The notes: generated from the sequence alone by a model not told the origin. DNA of 46,483 nucleotides from Pseudomonas citrullilanati (GCF_030580855.1 NZ_JAUQOP010000039.1:1-46483), one strand, 5' to 3'. Numbered from the stretch's first letter, positions 32,692 through 41,045 are shown. Made by a program: numbers and translations.

Positions 32692-32712
32692 TGTAGGTAT
32701 TTTTTACCCTAC
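32692..32712 (+). terminator. Possible weak hairpin after smc
   Basis: GTAGG (32693-32697) and CCTAC (32708-32712) flank a T-rich loop 34 bases after the smc stop. The T-run is inside the loop rather than after the stem, so it is not a standard terminator. The remaining ~190 bases before zipA show no gene. Confidence 0.3.
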
Positions 32713-32906
32713 GCCCTTCACAGATTGGCACGAGGCCATGCGACAGACGGTGTAAAGTTATCTTTGGTCGTGCTAGTTTAATGTCAATTTTTCGTGTGCG
32801 TGGGCAAAACGCCAGTCAGAACATAGAGTTGGCGCCACGTTTTAAAGCGGTTTGCGATTAGCTAAGCCCCTTATTTTTCAGCATTTTTATAGAGGCACGG
32901 GATTAC

Positions 32907-33752
32907 ATGGAAATCGGTCTGCGCGAGTGGCTGATCGTCATCGGCATCATTGTCATTGCCGGTATTCTTTTCGACGGCTGGCGCCGCATGCGCGGTGGCA
33001 AGGGGAAACTGAAGTTTCGCCTGGACCGCAGCCTGTCGAACCTGCCGGATGACGATGGCAATGCCGAACTGCTGGGCCCGCCCCGGGTGCTGGACACCCA
33101 CAAGGAGCCGCAGCTGGATGAGCACGACCTGCCGTCGATGAGCGCCCCTGCGCGCGAGCCCCGGGAGCCCGGCTCCAAGCGTGGCAAGCGCAACAGCGAG
33201 CCGTCCCAGGGCGACCTGAACCTCAACCTGGACCTGGACGGCGGGCCGAGCCTGAATAGCCGCGACGATGATTTCCCGGACGAAAGCAAGGCCTCCAGCA
33301 CCGACAAGGACCAGGCCCAGGCCGAGGAAGTGCTGGTGATCAGCGTGATTTGCCGCGACCCGGCCGGCTTCAAGGGCCCGGCGCTGCTGCAGAACATCCT
33401 GGAAAGCGGCCTGCGTTTCGGCGAGATGGACATTTTCCACCGGCACGAAAGCATGGCTGGCAACGGTGAAGTGCTGTTCTCCATGGCCAACGCCGTCAAG
33501 CCAGGCGTGTTCGACCTGGACGACATCGATCATTTCAGCACGCCGGCGGTGAGCTTCTTCCTCGGCCTGCCCGGTCCGCGGCATCCCAAGCAGGCCTTCG
33601 ACGTGATGGTGGCCGCGGCCCGCAAGTTGTCCCAGGAGCTCAACGGCGAGCTGAAGGATGACCAGCGCAGCGTGCTGACCGCCCAGACCATCGAGCATTA
33701 CCGCCAGCGCATCGTCGAGTTCGAGCGTCGGGCGTTGACCCAGAAGCGCTGA
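32907..33752 (+). CDS. zipA: Cell division protein ZipA
   Basis: A 281-residue essential division protein that tethers FtsZ to the inner membrane. An N-out type membrane anchor covers about residues 5-24 (LREWLIVIGIIVIAGILFDGW), followed by a basic patch (RRMRGGKGKLKFRLDR). A Pro/Asp/Ser-rich flexible linker runs to about residue 135. The C-terminal ZipA domain (about 140-281) binds the FtsZ tail (VISVICRDPAGFKGPALL, FHRHE, MANAVKPGVFDL). The smc-zipA-ligA order is the usual Pseudomonas arrangement. Confidence 0.95.
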   Translation: MEIGLREWLIVIGIIVIAGILFDGWRRMRGGKGKLKFRLDRSLSNLPDDDGNAELLGPPRVLDTHKEPQLDEHDLPSMSAPAREPREPGSKRGKRNSEPSQGDLNLNLDLDGGPSLNSRDDDFPDESKASSTDKDQAQAEEVLVISVICRDPAGFKGPALLQNILESGLRFGEMDIFHRHESMAGNGEVLFSMANAVKPGVFDLDDIDHFSTPAVSFFLGLPGPRHPKQAFDVMVAAARKLSQELNGELKDDQRSVLTAQTIEHYRQRIVEFERRALTQKR

Positions 33753-33860
33753 ATGATGACCTCGGCTCTCCCTGCACAGAGAGAGCCTCGTCTGGCGAGG
33801 GCGCTGGCTCCCGCCGGGGATGCAACGCATCCCACCCCAATCCCCAGCCTTGCACCAGTG

Positions 33861-33890
33861 AAAAGATCGAGCAGCCCAGGCTGCTCTTTT
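33861..33890 (+). terminator. Terminator-like hairpin between zipA and ligA
   Basis: AAAAG...GAGCAGCC-CA-GGCTGCTC-TTTT: an 8-bp perfect inverted repeat with a T-run, 20 bases before the ligA start codon. It probably ends zipA transcripts; being so close to ligA it could also act as an attenuator. Confidence 0.7.
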
Positions 33891-33909
33891 GCTTTATGAG
33901 AGAACACCT

Positions 33910-36267
33910 ATGAAAGCTGCTGAAACCCGCATCCTAGAGCTGCGCACCGAACTGGATCAGCACAATTACCGCTACCACGTCCTCGACGAACCGAGCATTC
34001 CGGACGCCGAGTATGACCGTTTGTTCCACGAGCTCAAGGCCCTGGAGGCGCAACACCCGGAGCTGGTGACCAGCGACTCGCCGACCCAGCGGGTTGGCAG
34101 CGTGGCGTTGTCCGCGTTCAGCCAGGTGCGTCATGAGATCCCGATGCTCAGCCTGGGCAACGCCTTCGATGAAACCACGATGCGCGAATTCGACCGCCGG
34201 GTGACCGAAGGCCTCGACCTGCCGATGGGTGATCTGCTGGGCGGCGGGGCGGCGGTGGAGTACAGCTGCGAACCCAAGCTCGATGGCCTGGCGGTCAGCC
34301 TGTTGTACCAGGACGGCGTGCTGGTGCGCGGTGCCACACGCGGTGACGGCACCACCGGCGAAGACATCAGCGTCAACGTGCGCACCGTGCGCAACATTCC
34401 CCTCAAGTTGCAGGGCAGCGGCTGGCCGCCCGTGCTGGAAGTGCGGGGCGAGGTGTACATGTCCAAGGCCGGTTTCGAGCGCCTCAACGCCTCGCAATTG
34501 GAAGTGGGTGGCAAGACCTTCGCCAACCCGCGCAACGCGGCGGCGGGCAGCCTGCGGCAGCTGGACTCGAAAATCACCGCCAACCGGCCCCTGGAATTCT
34601 GCTGCTACGGCATCGGCCAGGTGACCCATGACATCGCCGATACGCACATCGGCAATCTCAAGCAGCTCAAGGCCTGGGGCATGCCCGTCAGTCGCGAGCT
34701 GAAGCTGGCCCATGGCATCGAGGAATGCCTGGATTACTACCGCGACATCGGCGAGCGTCGTAACGCGCTGCCGTATGAAATCGACGGCGTGGTGTTCAAG
34801 GTCAACAGCATCGCCTCCCAACGCGAACTCGGTTTCCGCGCCCGCGAGCCGCGCTGGGCCATCGCCCATAAGTTCCCGGCCAGCGAAGAGCTCACCGAAC
34901 TGCTGGACGTCGAGTTCCAGGTCGGTCGCACCGGCGCCGTCACGCCCGTGGCCCGGCTCAAGCCAGTGAAGGTCGCCGGCGTGACCGTGGCCAACGCCAC
35001 GCTGCACAACATGGACGAAGTGGCGCGCCTGGGCCTGATGATCGGCGATACGGTGATCATTCGCCGCGCCGGGGACGTGATCCCGCAAGTGGTGCAGGTC
35101 GTCACCGAGCGCCGTCCGGAGAATGCCCGTCCGGTGGAAATCCCCCAGCAATGCCCGGTGTGCGGTTCCCACGTGGAGCGCACCCAACTGATCAAGCGCA
35201 GCAAGGGCCGCGAGACCATCAGCGAAGGCGCGGTGTACCGTTGCGTCGGCCGGCTGGCCTGCGGCGCGCAGCTCAAGCAGGCGATCATCCATTTCGTGTC
35301 GCGCCGGGCCATGGACATCGAGGGCCTGGGGGAGAAGAGCGTCGAACAATTGGTGGATGAAGGCCTGGTGGGTTCGCCGGCGGACCTGTATGCCCTGACG
35401 TTCGAGCAGGTGGTCGACCTGGAAGGCTTCGCCGAGCTGTCGAGCAAGAACCTGCTGGCGGCGATCACCGACAGCAAGCGCCCGAGCCTGGCGCGGTTCG
35501 TCTACGCCCTGGGCATCCCGGACGTCGGCGAGGAAACCGCCAAGGTCCTGGCACGTTCCCTCGGCTCGCTGGAGCGCATCCAGGCGGCCTTGCCGCAGGT
35601 GCTCACCTACCTGCCGGACATCGGGTTGGAAGTGGCCCATGAGATCCACAGCTTCTTCGAAGACCCGCACAACCGCCAGGTGATCAAGGACCTGCTGCGC
35701 CACGGCCTGGAGATCCAGGACCAGGGCGAACTGGGCGCCGAGTTCTCCGCCAGCACCACCCTTGGCGGTTTCCTGGACAAGCTGCACGTGCCGTCGGTCG
35801 GCCCGGGTGGGGCGCAGAAGCTGGCGGACAGGTTCGGTTCGCTTGAAGCGGTCATGGACGCCGACTGGCTGGACATGCGCCAGGCGCTGCCGGAAAAGCA
35901 GGCCAACGCCGTGCGCGAGTTCTTCGCGATCGCCGGCAACCGCCAGCAAGCGCAAGCCGCCGAGCAACAGCTACGGGACTTCGGCATGCATTGGCAGAGC
36001 GAGAAGAAAGTCGTCGAAGGCTTGCCCGAGGCGGGGCACACCTGGGTATTGACCGGTTCGCTGGAGCTGATGAGCCGCGATGTCGCCAAGGACAAGCTGG
36101 AGAGCCTGGGGGCCAAGGTCGCCGGCTCCGTGTCGGCGAAGACCCATTGCGTGGTGGCCGGGCCGGGTGCCGGTTCGAAGTTGACCAAGGCCAATGAACT
36201 GGGGATTAAAGTCCTGGACGAACAAGCTTTCGCCAAGTTCCTAACGGATCATGGCATCTCTGTCTGA
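33910..36267 (+). CDS. ligA: NAD+-dependent DNA ligase
   Basis: A 785-residue ligase that seals nicks in replication and repair with NAD+. It has the N-terminal Ia domain (HNYRYHVLDEPSIPDAEYDRL) and the adenylated lysine K123 in KLDG. The nucleotidyltransferase and OB domains follow, then a four-Cys zinc finger (C415, C418, C445, C451), HhH repeats (about 480-650) and a C-terminal BRCT domain (about 700-785, TWVLTGSLELMSR). The zinc-finger loop and total length exceed those of E. coli LigA (671 residues), as is usual in Pseudomonas. An in-frame upstream start at 33889 would overlap the terminator hairpin, so ATG 33910 is preferred. Confidence 0.96.
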   Translation: MKAAETRILELRTELDQHNYRYHVLDEPSIPDAEYDRLFHELKALEAQHPELVTSDSPTQRVGSVALSAFSQVRHEIPMLSLGNAFDETTMREFDRRVTEGLDLPMGDLLGGGAAVEYSCEPKLDGLAVSLLYQDGVLVRGATRGDGTTGEDISVNVRTVRNIPLKLQGSGWPPVLEVRGEVYMSKAGFERLNASQLEVGGKTFANPRNAAAGSLRQLDSKITANRPLEFCCYGIGQVTHDIADTHIGNLKQLKAWGMPVSRELKLAHGIEECLDYYRDIGERRNALPYEIDGVVFKVNSIASQRELGFRAREPRWAIAHKFPASEELTELLDVEFQVGRTGAVTPVARLKPVKVAGVTVANATLHNMDEVARLGLMIGDTVIIRRAGDVIPQVVQVVTERRPENARPVEIPQQCPVCGSHVERTQLIKRSKGRETISEGAVYRCVGRLACGAQLKQAIIHFVSRRAMDIEGLGEKSVEQLVDEGLVGSPADLYALTFEQVVDLEGFAELSSKNLLAAITDSKRPSLARFVYALGIPDVGEETAKVLARSLGSLERIQAALPQVLTYLPDIGLEVAHEIHSFFEDPHNRQVIKDLLRHGLEIQDQGELGAEFSASTTLGGFLDKLHVPSVGPGGAQKLADRFGSLEAVMDADWLDMRQALPEKQANAVREFFAIAGNRQQAQAAEQQLRDFGMHWQSEKKVVEGLPEAGHTWVLTGSLELMSRDVAKDKLESLGAKVAGSVSAKTHCVVAGPGAGSKLTKANELGIKVLDEQAFAKFLTDHGISV

Positions 36268-36283
36268 GTGGACACCCGCTTTT

Positions 36284-36411
36284 GTGGCGAGGGGATTTAT
36301 CCCCGCTGGGCTGCGCAGCAGCCCTGGATCTGTCGCTGTATGTGCAGGTGGAGAGTGTCCAGCTTCTTTGGGGCCGCTGCGCGACCCAGCGGGGATAAAT
36401 CCCCTCGCTAC
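36284..36411. repeat. Inverted repeat pair of a second REP-like family
   Basis: A ~41-base element (GTGGCGAGGGGATTTATCCC...GCAGCCC, 36284-36324) recurs in inverted orientation at 36370-36411 with a few mismatches, forming a long potential hairpin after ligA. It differs from the GTGGGAGCGAGC family found elsewhere here. Confidence 0.82.
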
Positions 36412-36505
36412 GGTTTTATCGGGGGCTAGCGGCGGATGACGTGGAACGATCAGGGGCGAGGGGGGATCTAGTGTCCTGTCTTGCAGGCTCCAGGGAGAGA
36501 TCGCC

Positions 36506-37666
36506 ATGTACCGCTTCTTCGAACAACTGAGTTCGCGCATCGCCGCGCCGTTCCTGGGCGATCGCTCCCGTAACAGCAAGGTCTGGCCGTGCCGGTGCGG
36601 GCAATCACTGTTTTTTCGCAACAGCCAATGCCTGGCCTGCCTGGCGGTGCTGGGCTATCACCCGGAACAGAGCCTGCTCTCGTCCCTGCAACCGGGCGAG
36701 CAGCCCGGCACCTGGAGCCTGGATGCCGACCCCCAGGCCGGACTGTTCCGCCGTTGCGCCAACCTGGACACCCCGGCCGGGTGCAATTGGCTGCTGCCCG
36801 CCAACGGACAGGACACCTTGTGCATCGCCTGTCGCCTGAACCGCACCATCCCCGACCTGTCGATCCCGGAAAACCCCGAGCGCTGGCGCAAGGTCGAGAT
36901 CGCCAAGCGCCGCCTGGTGGCGCAGCTGATTACCCTCGGCTTGCCGGTCATTGCGAAAACCGTCGACGAAAACGCCGGCCTGGCCTTCGACTTCATTGGC
37001 GTCGACCCTGACGGCCAGCCGCCGATGACCGGTCATGCCAGTGGGCTGATCACCCTCGACATCAAGGAGGCCGACGACGCCCATCGCGAGTACGTGCGCC
37101 AGCAGATGCGCGAGCCCTATCGCACCTTGCTCGGGCATTTCCGCCACGAGGTGGGGCACTATTACTGGGATCGGCTGGTTGCCAGCAGCCATTGGCTCGA
37201 CGCCTTCCGCACGTTGTTCGGCGACGAACGCGCCAGCTATTCCGACGCCCTGGACCGCCATTACCAGCAGGGCGCGCCGCTGGACTGGCAAACGCACTAC
37301 GTCAGCGCCTACGCCACCATGCACCCCTGGGAAGACTGGGCCGAGACCTGGGCGCATTACCTGCACATGATGGACGCCGTGGACACCGCGCTGGGCTTCG
37401 GCATGAGTGCCCGGGAGATGGACTTCGACTACCAACCGTTCCCGCCCGAGACCTTGTACGACCCGTGGCACCCCGGCGGCGCCGCGTTTCTATCGTTCGT
37501 CAACGCCTGGATCGAACTGGCCGGCATGCTCAACGAACTGTCACGCAGCATGGGCCAGCCGGATTTCTACCCGTTCGTCGTGCCTGCGGCGGTGGTCACG
37601 AAACTGCACTTCGTCCACCTGGTGATCCAGGAGGCGGGTGGACGGGCGGATGAGGTGTTGTTGTAG
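36506..37666 (+). CDS. Putative zinc-binding metallopeptidase with two zinc ribbons
   Basis: A 386-residue protein of a conserved, uncharacterised family. Two Cys4 zinc-ribbon-like sets are seen near the N-terminus: C29, C31, C42, C45 and C84, C93, C106, C109. The central region holds H214-E-V-G-H218, the HExxH zinc-protease signature (FRHEVGHYYWDRL), followed about 60 residues later by a WEDWAETWAHYLHMMD segment that could supply the third ligand. There is no signal peptide or membrane segment, so it is cytoplasmic. It has its own Shine-Dalgarno (GGGAGAG) and stands alone after ligA. Peptidase activity is inferred from motif only. Confidence 0.82.
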   Translation: MYRFFEQLSSRIAAPFLGDRSRNSKVWPCRCGQSLFFRNSQCLACLAVLGYHPEQSLLSSLQPGEQPGTWSLDADPQAGLFRRCANLDTPAGCNWLLPANGQDTLCIACRLNRTIPDLSIPENPERWRKVEIAKRRLVAQLITLGLPVIAKTVDENAGLAFDFIGVDPDGQPPMTGHASGLITLDIKEADDAHREYVRQQMREPYRTLLGHFRHEVGHYYWDRLVASSHWLDAFRTLFGDERASYSDALDRHYQQGAPLDWQTHYVSAYATMHPWEDWAETWAHYLHMMDAVDTALGFGMSAREMDFDYQPFPPETLYDPWHPGGAAFLSFVNAWIELAGMLNELSRSMGQPDFYPFVVPAAVVTKLHFVHLVIQEAGGRADEVLL

Positions 37667-37843
37667 CGATGCCCGCAAGCAATGGCGCAATCGACAATCG
37701 GTATTGGATCGGGGGAACGGCCTGTTCATTAAAGGACCGACGCGTCAATTGATTCCATTTGTTCAATAGCGCCTGCGCGCGCAAATTTTCCTCTAGGATA
37801 AAAAGCCCGCCATGGACGATGGCCTTTTATCAAGGAAGATGCG

Positions 37844-38194
37844 ATGAAAAATCATGAAATGGATGCGATATCAACCATTCCCAACGCGCCCAGGCGACTC
37901 TCCCAGGCCGGGCAAAGCAAGTACACGATCATATTGGCGTGGCAGATCCCGGATAACGTCCGGGCTGACCAAGTGGCCGCACACGCATTCAAGGTGACGG
38001 CGCTGAGCAGCGGGCAGGGGCAATTTGTCCCTGCGACCACCGTGCGACCGGATCACCGGGGTTGGTACCGACATGAAATACGTGTCAGCGGGGCTGCGCA
38101 GCCGGTGTATTTCAATGTCCAAGTCCGAGCCCAGGCCCTTAACGGGCAGTATGGTCCCTATAGCCCGGTGCTGGTTTGCCATACCTCGTCGTGA
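37844..38194 (+). CDS. Small fibronectin type III-like protein
   Basis: A 116-residue protein I do not recognise as a named family. It looks like one beta-sandwich: YTIILAWQIPDNV, FKVTALSS, WYRHEIRVSG and VYFNVQVRAQALNGQYGPYSPVLV have the alternating pattern and Y-x-P-Y-S ending of fibronectin type III repeats. There is no signal peptide or other domain. ATG 37844 has AAGGAAG five bases upstream. A small imperfect hairpin with flanking A/T runs (about 37800-37830) lies just before the Shine-Dalgarno. Base composition is lower in GC than the neighbours, hinting at later acquisition. Coding status is likely but unproven. Confidence 0.65.
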   Translation: MKNHEMDAISTIPNAPRRLSQAGQSKYTIILAWQIPDNVRADQVAAHAFKVTALSSGQGQFVPATTVRPDHRGWYRHEIRVSGAAQPVYFNVQVRAQALNGQYGPYSPVLVCHTSS

Positions 38195-38312
38195 TCGATG
38201 GTTGGATATCCGACTCGCCTGGAGGGGTGATTGATTGCGCCGCCGTCATCACGCGCAATTTTTTCCGCGCCAACTGCTTGAACCTCTTGGGTTTTTAATC
38301 CGTCGCGAACGG

Positions 38313-38340
38313 TTGTAACTTCCCGCCAGATAGGTACAAT
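38313..38340 (+). promoter_or_regulatory. Promoter of ffs (4.5S RNA)
   Basis: TTGTAA (38313-38318), a 16-base spacer, then TACAAT (38335-38340). The expected start near 38347 leaves a ~25-base leader before the mature RNA at about 38372, similar to the leader that RNase P removes from the E. coli precursor. Confidence 0.7.
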
Positions 38341-38371
38341 GGCGCGGCTCGCCGTCAGGCGGCGTCGTTAT

Positions 38372-38481
38372 GGTGACCCCATCGGTCCCCCCGCAACGAT
38401 TACCCGTGAACCTGGTCAGATCCGGAAGGAAGCAGCCACAGCGGGAACATTGTGTGCCGGGGTGTGGCTGGTGGGGTTGCC
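38372..38481 (+). ncRNA. ffs: 4.5S RNA (bacterial signal recognition particle RNA)
   Basis: Contains the universally conserved SRP core: GGTCAGATCCGGAAGGAAGCAGCC at 38413-38436, including the GGAA tetraloop, and the opposing GTGTGCCGGGGTGTGGCTGG strand. The outer stem pairs GGTGACCCCA (38372 onward) with TGGGGTTGCC (to 38481). The RNA binds Ffh and targets membrane proteins to FtsY. The mature ends are set by this terminal pairing and could be off by a few bases. In many pseudomonads dnaX lies close by; here about 3.4 kb separates them. Confidence 0.94.
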
Positions 38482-38584
38482 TCCATAACGCTCCAGGCCT
38501 TCGTTCGCAAGGCTTTGCAAACTCCCTTTTTTATTGCCTGATCGACAGATTGTCGTGTCTTGCCGTCCGTACGTTGGTCGGCAG

Positions 38585-38617
38585 GGTGACAGGCTGCCCG
38601 CGCAAGAGCCTGTCGCC
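38585..38617. repeat. Inverted repeat between ffs and the XRE gene
   Basis: GGTGACAGGCT (38585-38595) and AGCCTGTCGCC (38607-38617) pair at 10 of 11 positions around an 11-base loop. No T-run follows on either strand. It lies in the convergent region after ffs and the XRE gene; its role is unclear. Confidence 0.45.
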
Positions 38618-38653
38618 TTGTCGGCAACCAGGCTCCTGCGTTTCATGACTGTC

Positions 38654-38968
38654 TCAAGGCTTGGACAAGGCCTGGTCAACCGCTGCGATCAGCTTTCCCA
38701 GATCCTTCGGGGTGGCTTTGTGTATGACACCGAACAGGTACGCCCGCTGTTCTTCTTCATCGGCCATGTCGGTAAAAAAGGCTTTGGGCTGCACATCCAG
38801 GACGTCGGCAAGCATGAACAAGGCTTCGACGCTGGGGGTGTAGGTGCCGGTTTCGAAACGGCTGATGGTCTTGGGGTCAAAACCGGTTTTTTCGCCAAGT
38901 TCAGCCTGAGTTAGCCCCGCTACTTTGCGATAGCGCCTGATGGCTGGACCCAAACTTGAAATTTGCAT
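38654..38968 (-). CDS. XRE-family (Cro/CI-type) transcriptional regulator
   Basis: A 104-residue protein with an N-terminal helix-turn-helix of the Cro/C1 type (residues 8-62: IRRYRKVAGLTQAELGEKTGFDPKTISRFETGTYTPSVEALFMLADVL) and a short acidic C-terminal helical tail. There is no sensor or peptidase domain, and no toxin gene is adjacent, so it is not an evident antitoxin. A 23-bp palindrome sits immediately upstream of its start codon, so autorepression is likely. Targets beyond itself are unknown; the divergent PAS-GGDEF-EAL gene is a possibility. Confidence 0.88.
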   Translation of the reverse strand: MQISSLGPAIRRYRKVAGLTQAELGEKTGFDPKTISRFETGTYTPSVEALFMLADVLDVQPKAFFTDMADEEEQRAYLFGVIHKATPKDLGKLIAAVDQALSKP

Positions 38969-38970
38969 CG

Positions 38971-38993
38971 CTTAATTCCCATTTAGAATCAAG
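38971..38993. promoter_or_regulatory. Candidate XRE autoregulatory operator
   Basis: CTTAATTC-CCATTTA-GAATCAAG: 8-base arms matching at 7 of 8 positions around a 7-base spacer, two bases upstream of the XRE start codon. AT-rich palindromes in this position are typical Cro/CI-type operators. Confidence 0.5.
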
Positions 38994-39290
38994 AACTTAA
39001 CGATAGATTTTCACATTAGGCAACCGCATGATCCATCACCTTGCTTTGCAAAATGTGATGTGTTTCGTAGAATCGGCCTTTGGTATGGGCATTTGGTGAC
39101 CGGCTTCCGAGGTCGGCATGGGCGAAAAGAAGGCGCCGTGCACGTCAATTTGCGACCAATGACGCGAGGGCGGTCCCTCGGATCGTGCCGCCGGAGCCCG
39201 GATCCAGCTTACCTCAAGGTCTTTGAGCCTAGTTGATTTTCGCCTCTGCGAGGGCGGCAACCGCGCGCGCCAAATGAGCCTGACTCATGG
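38994..39290. other. XRE / GGDEF-EAL intergenic region
   Basis: With the palindrome above, this makes a 322-base gap between divergent genes. It contains an inverted repeat at 39034-39060 (CATCAC-C-TTGC-TTT-GCAA-AAT-GTGATG) in an AT-rich patch, possibly an operator or a small hairpin. No convincing small gene or full promoter was found, and the Shine-Dalgarno for the + strand gene is weak. Confidence 0.45.
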
Positions 39291-41045
39291 ATGACTGCTT
39301 CGATGGATAAGAAGTACCGCAGAGCCGTTGACGCCGCCGCGATTTTCTCCGAAACCGATTTGAGCGGGCGCATCACCTACGTCAACGACCCGTTCTGCCA
39401 GCTGTTCGGTTACTCGCGCGAAGAATTGCTGGGGGCGAATCATCGCCTGCTCAATTCCGGCCAGCACCCGGAGGCGTTCTTCAGTGCCATGTGGCGCACC
39501 ATTACCCTGGGGCAGGTCTGGAAAGGCGAGATCTGCAACCGGGCCAAGGACGGCACGCTGCATTGGGTCGACACCACCCTGGTGCCGGTGGTCGACGACG
39601 ATACAGGGCAGATCGAGCGCTACCTGGCGATTCGCTTCGACGTCAGCGAAAAGCGCCGGCTCCTGCATTCATTGCAGTGGCGGGTCAGGCATGACGTGCT
39701 GACGGGCCTGCCCAATCGCACCTACCTCTCTGACCTGCTGGACCAGGCACTGGTGTTTTCCCGCTCGGAAAACCTGCCCCTGGCGGTCTGCATGCTCGAT
39801 CTCGATGGGTTCAAGGCGGTCAACGACGGGCATGGCCATGCCAGTGGCGATCAACTGTTGGTGGAGGTCGCCAGGCGCCTGCGCAGCATTGTGCGGGGCG
39901 AGGACGTGGTCGCGCGGCTGGCCGGGGACGAATTCGTGCTGGTGTTGCGCCATGTGCGTGGCCTCGACGAACTGAACGCGGCGTTGAACCGGGTATTGAT
40001 CGCTGTCTCCATGCCGTATGCCATTGATGGCAAGAGCGCCAAGGTCTTCGCCAGCATCGGCGTCACGCTGTTTCCCTGGGATAACGAAGACGCCGAGACC
40101 TTGTTGCGCCACGCCGACCAGGCGATGTACGTGGCCAAGCAAAGCGGCCGTAACCGTTTCCATATGTTCGACGTGTCCCGGGACAAGGAAGTGCGCGCCA
40201 CCTATCAAACCGTCGAACGGGTGCGCCAGGCGCTTCTGGGCGACGAGTTGCGCCTGCATTTCCAGCCCAAGGTCAACATGCGCAGCGGCAGCGTGGTCGG
40301 CCTGGAGGCGTTGTTGCGCTGGAAACACCCACAACGGGGCCTGGTGCCACCCGGGGAATTCCTGCCGCTGGTCGAGGAGACCGACCTGATCGTCGAGATC
40401 GGCGAATGGGTCATGGAGCAGGTCCTGAGCCAACTGCAACGATGGCAGCAGGCGGGGCAGGGATGGCCGGTGAGCATCAACATCTCGGCACGGCATTTCC
40501 AGCGGGCGGACTTCGTCGAGCGGCTGCGGCAGGTACTGGAGCGCCACCCGGAGGTGTCGCCGCGGCTGCTGGACCTGCAGATCGTCGAGTCCGTCGCCGT
40601 GGAAAACCTCGTTCATGTCAGCGCTTGCCTCCAGGCCTGCCAGGCGCTGGGCGTGCGGTTTTCGCTGGGGGGCTTCGGCACGGGGTTCTGCTCGCTCAAC
40701 GACCTCAAGCACCTGCGCACACAGACCATCAAGATCGACAAGGCGTTCGTCCGCGACATCCTCCACGACCAGGATGACCTGGCGCTGACCGAAGCGGTGA
40801 TCGGCCTGGCCCGGGCATTTGGTCGCGACGTCGTTGCCGAGGGCCTTGACAGCCTCGAACACGGGCAACTGCTGCTGCGCCTGGGCTGCGAGGTCGCCCA
40901 GGGCTATTTCATTGCCCGGCCCATGCCGGCCGCCCAGGTGCCGGGGTGGGTGGCGGGCTTCATTGCGCCGGTGCAATGGCGGCAGCGCGCGGATGTTCAG
41001 CGCGAGGGGGGCTCGCTGGCCGACTCCACGTTGCGGCCGGTATAG
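39291..41045 (+). CDS. PAS-GGDEF-EAL protein with degenerate EAL domain
   Basis: A 584-residue soluble signalling protein with an N-terminal PAS/PAC sensor (about 10-122), a GGDEF domain (about 130-295) and an EAL domain (about 305-555). The cyclase site reads AGDEF (211-215); such variants can be active. The inhibitory I-site R202-G-E-D205 is in place. In the EAL domain E339-A-L, N397, K481, E517 and Q537 are kept. The paired Asp of the DDFG motif is Gly460-Gly461 (GGFGTG), and the ExxES glutamate is Gln430 (QIVES). All are metal ligands, so phosphodiesterase activity is probably lost and the EAL may serve as a c-di-GMP or GTP sensor. The start could also be ATG 39303. The gene overlaps the next, convergent gene by 49 bases. 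Confidence 0.9.
   Translation: MTASMDKKYRRAVDAAAIFSETDLSGRITYVNDPFCQLFGYSREELLGANHRLLNSGQHPEAFFSAMWRTITLGQVWKGEICNRAKDGTLHWVDTTLVPVVDDDTGQIERYLAIRFDVSEKRRLLHSLQWRVRHDVLTGLPNRTYLSDLLDQALVFSRSENLPLAVCMLDLDGFKAVNDGHGHASGDQLLVEVARRLRSIVRGEDVVARLAGDEFVLVLRHVRGLDELNAALNRVLIAVSMPYAIDGKSAKVFASIGVTLFPWDNEDAETLLRHADQAMYVAKQSGRNRFHMFDVSRDKEVRATYQTVERVRQALLGDELRLHFQPKVNMRSGSVVGLEALLRWKHPQRGLVPPGEFLPLVEETDLIVEIGEWVMEQVLSQLQRWQQAGQGWPVSINISARHFQRADFVERLRQVLERHPEVSPRLLDLQIVESVAVENLVHVSACLQACQALGVRFSLGGFGTGFCSLNDLKHLRTQTIKIDKAFVRDILHDQDDLALTEAVIGLARAFGRDVVAEGLDSLEHGQLLLRLGCEVAQGYFIARPMPAAQVPGWVAGFIAPVQWRQRADVQREGGSLADSTLRPV

Noticed and set aside
32722..32742. Sigma-54-like TTGGCACG upstream of zipA
   Set aside because: The GC that should serve as the -12 element is 11 bases from the GG instead of the required 10, and the -12 box is a poor match.
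38654..38968. XRE protein as the antitoxin of a toxin-antitoxin pair
   Set aside because: No small adjacent frame encodes a plausible toxin on either strand.
39036..39260. Small minus-strand frame of 74 codons upstream of the GGDEF-EAL gene
   Set aside because: No Shine-Dalgarno, unusual composition, and it runs over the regulatory inverted repeat.
40670..40700. GGGGGG stretch in the GGFG motif as a sequencing error
   Set aside because: Changing DDFG to GGFG needs base substitutions in two codons with the frame kept, and a third ligand (Glu to Gln at 430) is also altered, so natural degeneration is more likely.
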